Part shown: piece by piece, positions 16,902 to 24,761 of the stretch
How positions within the stretch are numbered: position 1 is the stretch's first letter
How the letters are laid out: every line of letters begins with the position of its first letter
Source of the DNA: an uncultured Alphaproteobacteria bacterium
GTDB taxonomy: Bacteria > Pseudomonadota > Alphaproteobacteria > HIMB59 > GCA-002718135
Reading direction: 5' to 3'
Length of the DNA stretch: 64,000 nt
Assembly (NCBI GenBank): GCA_902612805.1
Contig: CACMEY010000002.1
Coordinates: forward strand, 40,001-104,000
The notes under the pieces: model-generated
What the model saw: only the letters and a program-made list of their open reading frames with translations
Databases searched by the model: none
Told to the model about the DNA's origin: nothing
Translations under genes and position numbers: made by a program

Positions 16902-17825
16902 ATGTTTTTAAAAAATAAGAAATACCTCTTTGATGGAGGTTCCGGTCAAACTTTAATGGAAATGGGTTTAGAGACAACAGGTGATCTTTGGTCAGCACAA
17001 GCTTTATTAAATGAAAATAATCACCAAATGGTCGTAGAAATGCATAAAAATTTTATAAATGCTGGATCACAATTAATAGTCACTTCAAATTTTAGTGTTA
17101 GAAGGAGGCTACTAAAAAAATATAATTTACTTGATAAATTTGAATTTGGAATAAGATCTGCTGGAGCACTTGCATTAAAAGCAAAAAATGAAAGTGAAAA
17201 AAAAGTTATTATTGCAGGCTCATTGCCTAATCAAGGTAATACATATTCCCCAATACATTTTGAAACTGATGAAACAATGTTTAATTATTTTCATGAAATT
17301 GCAAAAATATTAAAAGATTATGTCGATATATTTTACTTAGATGTTTTGTGTTCCATCAAAGAAATAAAAATTGCTTTAGAAGCTTCAAAAGAATTTAATA
17401 AACAAGTTCTTGTAGGTGCACACTTACGTTATGATGGAAAATTACCATCTGGAGAAAGTCTTGATGAACTTTTTGAAACTATTCAAAAATTTAATTGTTG
17501 CGGTATAGTATCAGCCTGCGTATCACCTGAAATCGTTAATTTGAGTATTCCTATATTTAATAAACAAAAGCTTCCTTTTGGTTATAAAATGAATTTATTT
17601 AAAGAACTGCCTACTAGTAATGAAGAAAAATTTAATTCAGAAGGTTTTGAAGGACATTATGATTATATTGATCCCATTGAGTTACTTGGGACTCGAAATG
17701 AAGAATTTGGAGAAGAAAAATATAAAAAGTTTGTTTTAAATTCTTTAAATGAAGGTGTTACTCTAGTTGGTGGATGCTGTGAAGTAAAGCCACGACATAT
17801 TGAAGCTATTAAGAATTTATTTTAA
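16902..17825 (+). CDS. Homocysteine S-methyltransferase family protein (betaine-homocysteine methyltransferase-like)
   Basis: A 307-aa TIM-barrel methyltransferase. It opens with LFDGGSGQTLMEMG, the substrate-binding signature of the family. The zinc-binding cysteines are Cys in VSACVSPEIV (about residue 205) and the GGCCEVKPRHI pair near the C-terminus. Members transfer a methyl group from betaine, S-methylmethionine or a related onium donor to homocysteine, giving methionine. The adjoining GcvT/DmdA demethylases and the upstream carnitine-to-betaine genes favour glycine betaine or dimethylsulfonium donors. Exact donor unproven. Confidence 0.85.
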   Translation: MFLKNKKYLFDGGSGQTLMEMGLETTGDLWSAQALLNENNHQMVVEMHKNFINAGSQLIVTSNFSVRRRLLKKYNLLDKFEFGIRSAGALALKAKNESEKKVIIAGSLPNQGNTYSPIHFETDETMFNYFHEIAKILKDYVDIFYLDVLCSIKEIKIALEASKEFNKQVLVGAHLRYDGKLPSGESLDELFETIQKFNCCGIVSACVSPEIVNLSIPIFNKQKLPFGYKMNLFKELPTSNEEKFNSEGFEGHYDYIDPIELLGTRNEEFGEEKYKKFVLNSLNEGVTLVGGCCEVKPRHIEAIKNLF

Positions 17826-17866
17826 AATTTTTTTTTCATTATTTTGTGATAAGTTGAATAAGTTTT

Positions 17867-19096
17867 ATGGGAGATTTAGTTAGTAATTACAGATTTGTTG
17901 TAAAGCCAGTTATTAAGGAAACTGGTAGATCTTTAGATTTGGCTAGACCTATGAAAATACATCCTCTAACTTATCAAGAGTTACCACTTAACCCAGAATA
18001 TACCAACTACGCTGATGGGAGATTTACACTTGAAAAATTATCTCATGCTACAGCAGATGAAATGTATTGGAAAGCTAGACAAGAAATAATTTTACGTCAC
18101 ACAGGTGAACATCCATACGAAATATCTGGACCAGATGCTGAAAATTTACTTCAACAAATATTTCCTAGAAATATTTCAAAAGTAAAAATAGGACGATGCT
18201 CCTATCAATTTGCATGTTACCATGATGGAGGGGTGATTTCAGATGGATTATTATTGAGATTGGAAAAAAATAAATTTTGGTTTGCTCAAGGTGATGGACA
18301 TTTATACAGTTGGTACAAAGCTCATTCGAAAAATTTAGATGTTAAAATTAAAGATCCAAATGTTTGGGTAAGTCAAATACAAGGACCTAAATCTCTAAAA
18401 CTGTTAGAAAAACTAATTGATGAACCATTAAAAAATAATTTTAATTACTTTGATTGGATTGAAACTTCAATTGCTTCAGAAAAAGTAATTATAAGTAGAA
18501 CAGGTTTTACGAATGAACTAGGTTGGGAGATTTATTTAAGGCCAGAAAATGATTCAAAAAAAATTGGGGACTTAATACTCAGTAAGGGTGAAGAAATGGG
18601 AATGATCCTTACAGCTTCTCCAGGATTTAGATGTAGAAGAATTGAGGCAGGTCTCTTATCTGCAGGGAGAGATTTTACAAGAGACAGATCTCCATTTGCT
18701 GTTGGATTAGGAAAATTTATAGATTTTAATAAAGGGGATTTTATTGGAAGAGATTATTTACTAAATGCAAGCAAAGATTGTTTAACATGGGGTATGAGAG
18801 TGGAAAATAGCTTTGCGTTGGTTGATTCAGAAATTTCTATTAATAATAAAAAAGTTGGAATTGTAACTTCAAGTACATGGTCGCCATTTCAAGTTTGTGG
18901 TGTTGCTATAGTTCATATGGATAATGCAGAATTTGGACCAGACACAATAGTAGATGTTAGTTGTGATGATGGTAGTGTGCAAAAAGGTGAAATTTGTACT
19001 TTACCAATGTATGATGAGAGAGGTGAAATACAAAGAGGTTTAAAAGAGGATATTCCATATAGTCCAATACCTTGGAAGGGTATTTCAAAAAACTAG
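17867..19096 (+). CDS. GcvT-family aminomethyltransferase/demethylase
   Basis: A 409-aa protein with a GCV_T folate-binding domain (about residues 60-310) and a GCV_T C-terminal barrel (about 315-400). Recognisable blocks are YEISGPDAENLLQQIFPRNIS, the RTGFTNELGWEIYL motif and the folate-domain RRIEAGLLSAGRDFTRDRSPF. Such enzymes move one-carbon units from methylamines or DMSP to tetrahydrofolate. It has about 45 extra residues ahead of the domain, unlike ordinary GcvT. It lies between a BHMT-like gene and an FMN oxidase, consistent with successive demethylation of betaine-type compounds. Substrate unknown. Confidence 0.8.
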   Translation: MGDLVSNYRFVVKPVIKETGRSLDLARPMKIHPLTYQELPLNPEYTNYADGRFTLEKLSHATADEMYWKARQEIILRHTGEHPYEISGPDAENLLQQIFPRNISKVKIGRCSYQFACYHDGGVISDGLLLRLEKNKFWFAQGDGHLYSWYKAHSKNLDVKIKDPNVWVSQIQGPKSLKLLEKLIDEPLKNNFNYFDWIETSIASEKVIISRTGFTNELGWEIYLRPENDSKKIGDLILSKGEEMGMILTASPGFRCRRIEAGLLSAGRDFTRDRSPFAVGLGKFIDFNKGDFIGRDYLLNASKDCLTWGMRVENSFALVDSEISINNKKVGIVTSSTWSPFQVCGVAIVHMDNAEFGPDTIVDVSCDDGSVQKGEICTLPMYDERGEIQRGLKEDIPYSPIPWKGISKN

Positions 19097-19144
19097 TATA
19101 TTTTATAATAGAATTATAAATTATATTAGAATACAAATATTAAA

Positions 19145-20308
19145 ATGAATGATCTCATTAAAGCTAGCAATAAAATCCATACAATAGATGATGCAATAAG
19201 GTTATCAAAAAAGAGATTACCAAAATTGGTCTTTGATTTCATTGATGGAGCATCAGGAGATGATAAACTCGCTGAAATTAATAGTAAAGCATTAGATCAA
19301 ATTAGACTTGAACCTAAGGTTTTCAGAAATGTCGAGAATAGAAATTTAAGTAAAAAAATATTTGATTTTCATTTTGATTATCCATTTGGATTTGCACCAA
19401 TGGGAATGACAAATCTTTCATGGCCTGAAGCAGATAAAATGATAGCAAAAGAAAGTGCGTATAATAATATTCCAACATGTGTTTCAATGGCTTCTAGTAC
19501 TACGCTTGAAGATATGTTTACTTTTTCAGAAGGTCATTCGTGGATGCAAATATATATTTTTCAAAGTGAAGAATTTATTATGGAATTATTAAAAAGAGCA
19601 GAAGGCATAGGGTATGAGGTTTTAATTCTCACTGTTGATGTTCCTATTCTTTCAAGAAGAGCCAGAGATGATAGAAATGGCTTTGGTTATCCATTTAAAA
19701 TTGGCCCAAAACAATTTTTAGATTTTGCACTACATCCTCAATGGAGCTTAACAACTTTGTTTAAAGGTGCTCCACAACCAATGAATTATGTTACCTCCAA
19801 AAGTGGTGATCAAGTTTTTAGACGAAAAGAAAGTAGAGGGGCAACTGATTGGAATACTCTAAAAAGGGTTCGAGACGCTTGGAAAGGAAAATTAATAATC
19901 AAAGGAGTAATGAATTCTGAAGATGCTTTGAAAATTAAAGAGGCTGGTGCTGATGCAATTCAAGTATCAAATCATGGTGGAAGACAATTAGATAGTGCTA
20001 CTGCTTCTATCAATGCTTTACCATTAATAAGAAAAGCTTTGGGAGACGATTTGCCAATACTTTTTGATAGTGGAATTAGAAGTGGTAGTGATATTTTACG
20101 CGCGTTAGCTCTGGGAGCCGACTTTGTTATGTTTGGCAGACCTCTAATGTATGCTATCGGTGCGGATGGCGCAAAAGGTCTTAGAAGAATCATTAACCTT
20201 ATTAAAGAAGAGTTAAGTACAAATCTTGGCTTAGTGGGATTAACCGATATAAATAAAGTTGATAAAAAAATTATAGCAGAGAAATTTTTTAAGGATATAA
20301 AGTATTAA
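19145..20308 (+). CDS. FMN-dependent alpha-hydroxy-acid oxidase/dehydrogenase (LldD/glycolate oxidase family)
   Basis: A 387-aa (S)-2-hydroxy-acid oxidising enzyme. The FMN and substrate sites are visible: FDFIDGASGDD near residue 35, PFGFAPMGMTNL, LTVDVPILSRRARD, IIKGVMNSEDALKI and the catalytic SNHGGRQLDSA (active-site His and Arg), followed by FDSGIRSGSDILRALALGADFVMFGRP. The family oxidises lactate, glycolate or mandelate to 2-oxoacids. It abuts, with a 1-bp gap, a TPP-dependent enzyme, an arrangement like the mandelate-to-benzoylformate-to-aldehyde route. Actual substrate unresolved. Confidence 0.9.
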   Translation: MNDLIKASNKIHTIDDAIRLSKKRLPKLVFDFIDGASGDDKLAEINSKALDQIRLEPKVFRNVENRNLSKKIFDFHFDYPFGFAPMGMTNLSWPEADKMIAKESAYNNIPTCVSMASSTTLEDMFTFSEGHSWMQIYIFQSEEFIMELLKRAEGIGYEVLILTVDVPILSRRARDDRNGFGYPFKIGPKQFLDFALHPQWSLTTLFKGAPQPMNYVTSKSGDQVFRRKESRGATDWNTLKRVRDAWKGKLIIKGVMNSEDALKIKEAGADAIQVSNHGGRQLDSATASINALPLIRKALGDDLPILFDSGIRSGSDILRALALGADFVMFGRPLMYAIGADGAKGLRRIINLIKEELSTNLGLVGLTDINKVDKKIIAEKFFKDIKY

Positions 20309-20309
20309 A

Positions 20310-22052
20310 ATGGGAGATAAAAAGATTAGAGGTGGGGCATTAGTTGCAAGAGCTCTTAGAGACAAAGGTATTGATAATGTATTTACACTTTCTGGAGGTT
20401 TTTGTAATCCTGCACTTGAAGGATTTATGGAGTGTCAAATTAATGTAATTAATTGTCCTCATGAACAAATTGCTGGTCATTTAGCTGATGGTCATACTAG
20501 AATATCAAGAAAACCATCCGTTTGTATTGTCGGGCCAGAAGGTTTTGCAAATGCAGTGCCTTCAATGATGGAAGCATGGGGTGAAAGATCACCTGTTATT
20601 TTTATAACTGGATCAAGTAGCCTAAAAAGACAAGGGGCAGGTGGTTTTAAGGAAATAGATGATGTATCTATAGCATCACCGTTAACAAAATACAGTGCAA
20701 GTATAACAGATGGCAATAGAATAAGAGAGTTCGTAGATAAAGCATATAGAATTGCAACAAATGGCTATCCTGGTGCAGTACATTTAAGTGTACCAGTAGA
20801 TATAATGTTTTCATCATTTGCAGATGACGCAGGTTTAGAAGAAAGACCTTTTACTCATCAAAAGAAACCTCTCGCAAAAGCTTGGCCCGATCCTGAGAGT
20901 TTAAATGAAATATTTGATCTGGCAATTAGTGCACAAAAACCTGTTTTTATTGGAGGGCATGGCGTTTGGTGGTCTGGTGCAGAAAAAAAATTAGAGCAAG
21001 CGGGCTTTGAATTAAACATTCCAATATTTAATATACCATACCATCAAAAGCTTTTAGGCGAAGAAGTAGATACATACATGGGTCTGGCAGATATTCATCA
21101 ATATCCTCCATCAAAAATGGCTCTTCATGAATCAGATTTGGTTCTTATGATTGGTGCACGTCTTGATAATCAAATGAATTTTGGTAATCCTCCACTTTTT
21201 CCAAAAAGCACTAAGCTTGTTTGTATTAATGGATCGCATGAAGAGATAGAATTAAATAGAGCTGCAGATTTAAACTTACTTTGTGATCCTGGAGTGTTTT
21301 TGGATAAACTCATAGAGTTAAAGAAAAACAGTAAATGGAAATTAAACAATGAATGGTTTAATAAGAATAAAAAAGAGAAAAAAATTTGGATCTATAAAAC
21401 ATTAGATGATTTAAATAAAGAAACTGAAGAGGCTAAAAAAGAAGGTGGAAAAATTCATCCTCTTCAATTAGCTTTAGATGTTCAAGAAGTATTAACTGAA
21501 AATGATTGGTTAGTTATCGATGGTGGTAACACGCATTTCTGGTCGGAGATTGCAATTAATATTGCTGGATCAAAAGGCAAAAAACTTGGAGGAATATTAC
21601 ATCCAGGCACTTTCAGTATGTTAGGTGTTGGAGTTCCTTTTGCAGTATCAGCGAAAAATCTTAATCCTAAATCTAATGTTGTTTTAATAAGTGGAGATGG
21701 TGCATTTTTATCTGGAGGATTGTCAATTGAAGCTGCATTTCAAGAAAAAAAACCTATTGTTGTTGTTATAGATAATAATGGAGGTCTTGACTGTATATCT
21801 CAACAACAAGAAAGGTTATTTGAAAGTGGGAAACACTTTGCAACTGATTTTAGAGATATTCCATTTCATTCAATTTTTGAAGGTTTTGGAGGGCATGGAG
21901 AACTTGTTACTAAAAGAGAAGATTTAGGCCCCGCTTTAAAAAGAGCTTTAGAAAGTGGTAAAACTGCATGTGTAAATGTTAAAGCTAAAGGTGTTATGAG
22001 TCCTATAGTTGCTGCAGTTAGTGATAAAAGAGATAAAGCGTCTATAGAGTAG
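20310..22052 (+). CDS. Thiamine-diphosphate-dependent enzyme (acetolactate synthase/2-oxoacid decarboxylase family)
   Basis: A 580-aa TPP enzyme with the usual three domains: N-terminal pyrimidine-binding domain with the activating Glu in NCPHEQIAGHLADGH (about residue 51), a central domain (about 195-330), and the C-terminal TPP/Mg domain with GDGAFLSGGLSIEAAF and DNNGGLD. Relatives include acetolactate synthase, oxalyl-CoA decarboxylase and benzoylformate decarboxylase. No regulatory small subunit is nearby, and biosynthetic IlvB is therefore unlikely. Coupling to the upstream 2-hydroxyacid oxidase suggests it uses the resulting 2-oxoacid. A nearby aldehyde dehydrogenase could complete the route. 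Confidence 0.85.
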   Translation: MGDKKIRGGALVARALRDKGIDNVFTLSGGFCNPALEGFMECQINVINCPHEQIAGHLADGHTRISRKPSVCIVGPEGFANAVPSMMEAWGERSPVIFITGSSSLKRQGAGGFKEIDDVSIASPLTKYSASITDGNRIREFVDKAYRIATNGYPGAVHLSVPVDIMFSSFADDAGLEERPFTHQKKPLAKAWPDPESLNEIFDLAISAQKPVFIGGHGVWWSGAEKKLEQAGFELNIPIFNIPYHQKLLGEEVDTYMGLADIHQYPPSKMALHESDLVLMIGARLDNQMNFGNPPLFPKSTKLVCINGSHEEIELNRAADLNLLCDPGVFLDKLIELKKNSKWKLNNEWFNKNKKEKKIWIYKTLDDLNKETEEAKKEGGKIHPLQLALDVQEVLTENDWLVIDGGNTHFWSEIAINIAGSKGKKLGGILHPGTFSMLGVGVPFAVSAKNLNPKSNVVLISGDGAFLSGGLSIEAAFQEKKPIVVVIDNNGGLDCISQQQERLFESGKHFATDFRDIPFHSIFEGFGGHGELVTKREDLGPALKRALESGKTACVNVKAKGVMSPIVAAVSDKRDKASIE

Positions 22053-22055
22053 GTT

Positions 22056-22391
22056 ATGGCAATTTTTTCTACACATTTACTAAACTCAATAGATGGTACG
22101 CATGCAAGTGATGTAGAAATTGTTATTTATAAAGTAAATAATAATAACAAAGTTGTATTTCTAGAAGATAAAACAGATAGCTCTGGAAGAATGCTTAAAG
22201 AATTTGAATTAACGAAAGAAGATTGTGAAAGTGATTATGAAATGATAATTAATTCTGGTAAATATTTTAGAAATACTAGTGAAATAATTAACTCAATAAG
22301 TGTTAAATTTAAAATGAAAGATCCTCTTAAAAAATATCACATACCTTTAATTGTTTCTCCAAATGGATACTCAATATGGTGGTCTAAATAA
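22056..22391 (+). CDS. Transthyretin-like / 5-hydroxyisourate hydrolase family protein
   Basis: A 111-aa protein of the HIUase fold. The N-terminal His in STHLLNSIDG, the Arg in TDSSGRMLKEF and the His in KKYHIPLIVSP match the catalytic residues of 5-hydroxyisourate hydrolase. The hallmark C-terminal tetrapeptide YRGS is not present: the protein ends YSIWWSK. No urate oxidase or OHCU decarboxylase is seen in the window. It may be a neofunctionalised paralogue acting on another lactam or cyclic substrate made by the surrounding enzymes, or a degenerate HIUase. Confidence 0.75.
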   Translation: MAIFSTHLLNSIDGTHASDVEIVIYKVNNNNKVVFLEDKTDSSGRMLKEFELTKEDCESDYEMIINSGKYFRNTSEIINSISVKFKMKDPLKKYHIPLIVSPNGYSIWWSK

Positions 22392-22392
22392 A

Positions 22393-23514
22393 ATGAGTAA
22401 TTCAGGATTAAACATGTCTAGACGTATTAGGAGGACTCCCTATACGGAAAAAGTAATTGAGGCTGGTGTAAGCGGTTTTACTGTAGTTAATCATATGCTT
22501 CTTCCAAAATCATATAAAGCAACAGTTGAAGAAGATTACTGGCACTTATCTAAAAATACTCAAATTTGGGATGTCTCATGTCAACGACAGGTTCAAATAA
22601 TAGGAGAAGATGCAACAAAATTAATACAACTCATGTCTCCAAGATCAATAAAAGATATGCCTATTGGTAAATGTTACTATTATCCAATGATTGATGAAAA
22701 TGCAGGGATGATAAATGATCCTGTACTTTTAAAATTAAGTGAAAATAAATATTGGCTATCAGTTGCAGACTCAGACGTTCTACTTTGGGCAAAAGGCTTG
22801 GCTGTAGGAAGAAATTTTAAAGTTGATATTATAGAGCCAGATATTTACCCTCTAGCAATTCAGGGTCCAAAATCTGAAGAATTAATGTCATCAATATTTG
22901 GAGAAAAAATTAAAAAATTAAAATTCTTTCATTTTTCTTTTTTTGAATTTGGAGGAACAAAACAGATAATTGCTAGATCAGGATATAGTAAACAAGATGG
23001 TTTTGAGATTTATCTTAAAGGTTTTAGTTTAGGAAAAAAACTTTGGGAAACTATTTGGGAAGCAGGAAAAGATTTTAATATTTCACCTGGATGTCCAAAT
23101 TTAATTGATAGAATAGAAGGTGGTTTATTATCCTATGGTAATGAATTTACTTTAGAAAATAATCCGATTGAATGTGGATTTGATAATTATTGTAACAATT
23201 TATCTCATGATTTCATTGGAAAAAATGCACTAAAAAAAATATTAAAAAATGGAATAGAAAAAAAAATAAAAGGAATTACTTTTGAGGGATCCCCGACTCC
23301 TCCGTGCACAATACCTTTTCCTGTATACTCAAAAAATAGATTTCAAATTGGTAATATCACCTCTGGTATTTATTCACCATTTTTAAAAACCAATATTGGG
23401 CTATCTATGGTTGATAGAGATTATTGGAATGATGGGCAGGATGTTATCGTATTAACACCAGACAATATTGAGAGAAAAGGTAAAGTATGCTCACTACCTT
23501 TTAATTATTCTTAA
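22393..23514 (+). CDS. dmdA: Dimethylsulfoniopropionate demethylase (DmdA) or DmdA-like GcvT protein
   Basis: A 373-aa GcvT-family protein (start at the ATG giving MSNSGLNMSRRIRRTP; a second ATG seven codons on is possible). It has the characteristic DmdA opening RRTPYTEKVIEAGV and TVVNHMLLPKSYKATVEEDY, the IWDVSCQRQVQI strand, GKCYYYPMIDENAGMINDPV, IARSGYSKQDGFEIYL and LLSYGNEFTLENNPIECGFD. These are runs in which DmdA differs from ordinary GcvT. DmdA demethylates DMSP to methylmercaptopropionate with tetrahydrofolate. No MMPA-CoA ligase (DmdB) or DmdC is in this window, so a related substrate remains possible. Confidence 0.72.
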   Translation: MSNSGLNMSRRIRRTPYTEKVIEAGVSGFTVVNHMLLPKSYKATVEEDYWHLSKNTQIWDVSCQRQVQIIGEDATKLIQLMSPRSIKDMPIGKCYYYPMIDENAGMINDPVLLKLSENKYWLSVADSDVLLWAKGLAVGRNFKVDIIEPDIYPLAIQGPKSEELMSSIFGEKIKKLKFFHFSFFEFGGTKQIIARSGYSKQDGFEIYLKGFSLGKKLWETIWEAGKDFNISPGCPNLIDRIEGGLLSYGNEFTLENNPIECGFDNYCNNLSHDFIGKNALKKILKNGIEKKIKGITFEGSPTPPCTIPFPVYSKNRFQIGNITSGIYSPFLKTNIGLSMVDRDYWNDGQDVIVLTPDNIERKGKVCSLPFNYS

Positions 23515-23515
23515 A

Positions 23516-23962
23516 ATGAGTCACTCAATCGAATTAAAGTGGGAATTAGGAGATCAAAAACTCGAATTTGGAAAATACTTAACTGATCACACAGTAATAC
23601 TTAATGAAAATGTATCTATTAATGCGGGATCATCTCCAGATTATGGGGGGAGCGAAACTAATATTAATCCTGAACAAAAACTAGCTGCAGCTGTAAGTAG
23701 TTGTTTTATGATGACATTCTTAGCTTTAGCTGCAAAAATGAAATGGCCAGTTATTAATTATAAAGATAAAGCAATTTCGTATTTAGGAAAAAATGCAAAG
23801 GGAAGAATGTACGTCAAAAAAATAGAGCTAAATCCAGCTATAGTATTTGAAGATAATTTTAATATTTCTGATGAAGAAATGAAAAAGATGAAAGAGAGAT
23901 CACATAAGTATTGTTTTATCGCTAATTCACTATCTAAAGATGTTGAAATTCAAATCAATTAA
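23516..23962 (+). CDS. OsmC-family peroxiredoxin-like protein
   Basis: A 148-aa OsmC/Ohr-fold protein. It starts at the ATG overlapping the end of the upstream stop region, not at an in-frame ATG within the dmdA-like gene. The two reactive cysteines lie in AVSSCFMMTFLALA (about residue 62) and in SHKYCFIANSLS (about residue 133), the positions of the peroxidatic and resolving Cys of the family. The family reduces organic hydroperoxides. Placement between the DmdA-like and crotonase genes suggests protection against reactive by-products, though a different thiol chemistry is possible. Confidence 0.85.
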   Translation: MSHSIELKWELGDQKLEFGKYLTDHTVILNENVSINAGSSPDYGGSETNINPEQKLAAAVSSCFMMTFLALAAKMKWPVINYKDKAISYLGKNAKGRMYVKKIELNPAIVFEDNFNISDEEMKKMKERSHKYCFIANSLSKDVEIQIN

Positions 23963-24754
23963 ATGAATTTTAATCTAATATTAACCAAAAAAAATAATAA
24001 TATTTTTAATATTATTCTTAATGACCAGAAAAACCAAAATACTTTAAGTGAAAACATGATCAATGAATTAACATCAGCGCTAGACATTGCTGATAAAGAT
24101 AATGATGTAAAAGTAATTATTTTATCATCAAAAGGTAAAATTTTTTGTGCAGGACATAATTTAAAAGATTTAAATTCACAAAGATTACAAAATGACAAAG
24201 GTGAAAGCTATTTTAAAAAAATATTTCAAATGTGCTCTCAACTTATGCTGAAAATTATTAAAAATAATAAACCAGTTATAGCTATGGTTGATGGTATTGC
24301 TACTGCAGCAGGCTGTCAGTTAATTTCTAGCTGTGATTTAGCTTACTCAAGTAGCAGAGCAAAATATGCAACTCCTGGTGTTAATATTGGATTATTTTGT
24401 TCTACACCAATGGTTCCATTATCAAGAACTGTAGGTAAAAAGCAAGCAATGGAAATGCTTCTCACTGGAGATCTTATAGATGCAAATAAAGCATTAAGGA
24501 TTGGTTTAATAAATGATGTCTTTGAAGAAGATATTTTAAAAGAAAATGTATTTCAAATTGCTAAAAAAATATCGTCTAAATCTTTTAATACTATTAAAAT
24601 TGGTAAAGAAGCTTTTTACAAACAAAAAGATATGAATTTAGAAGACGCATATACTTTTACTTCAAAGGTAATGACGGAAAATATGTTACATGATGATTCC
24701 AAGGAAGGTATTGAAGCTTTTTTAGAAAAAAGAGAGCCAAACTGGAAAGAATAA
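23963..24754 (+). CDS. ECHDC3-like enoyl-CoA hydratase/isomerase family protein, catalytic Glu absent
   Basis: A 263-aa crotonase-fold protein starting immediately after the OsmC gene stop. The oxyanion-hole blocks KIFCAGHNLKDL and GIATAAGCQLISSCD are intact. The positions that hold the catalytic glutamates in enoyl-CoA hydratase are Gln (AAGCQL) and Gly (YATPGVNIG). This pattern, with GLFCSTPMVPLSR and LEKREPNWK at the end, matches the ECHDC3 subgroup, whose reaction is not settled. It is therefore unlikely to be a standard hydratase, and a DmdD-type hydrolase function is not supported by these residues. Confidence 0.82.
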   Translation: MNFNLILTKKNNNIFNIILNDQKNQNTLSENMINELTSALDIADKDNDVKVIILSSKGKIFCAGHNLKDLNSQRLQNDKGESYFKKIFQMCSQLMLKIIKNNKPVIAMVDGIATAAGCQLISSCDLAYSSSRAKYATPGVNIGLFCSTPMVPLSRTVGKKQAMEMLLTGDLIDANKALRIGLINDVFEEDILKENVFQIAKKISSKSFNTIKIGKEAFYKQKDMNLEDAYTFTSKVMTENMLHDDSKEGIEAFLEKREPNWKE

Positions 24755-24761
24755 TTACTTC

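Noticed and set aside
20310..22052. IlvB, biosynthetic acetolactate synthase
   Set aside because: No IlvN small subunit or ilvC nearby, and operon partners are catabolic.
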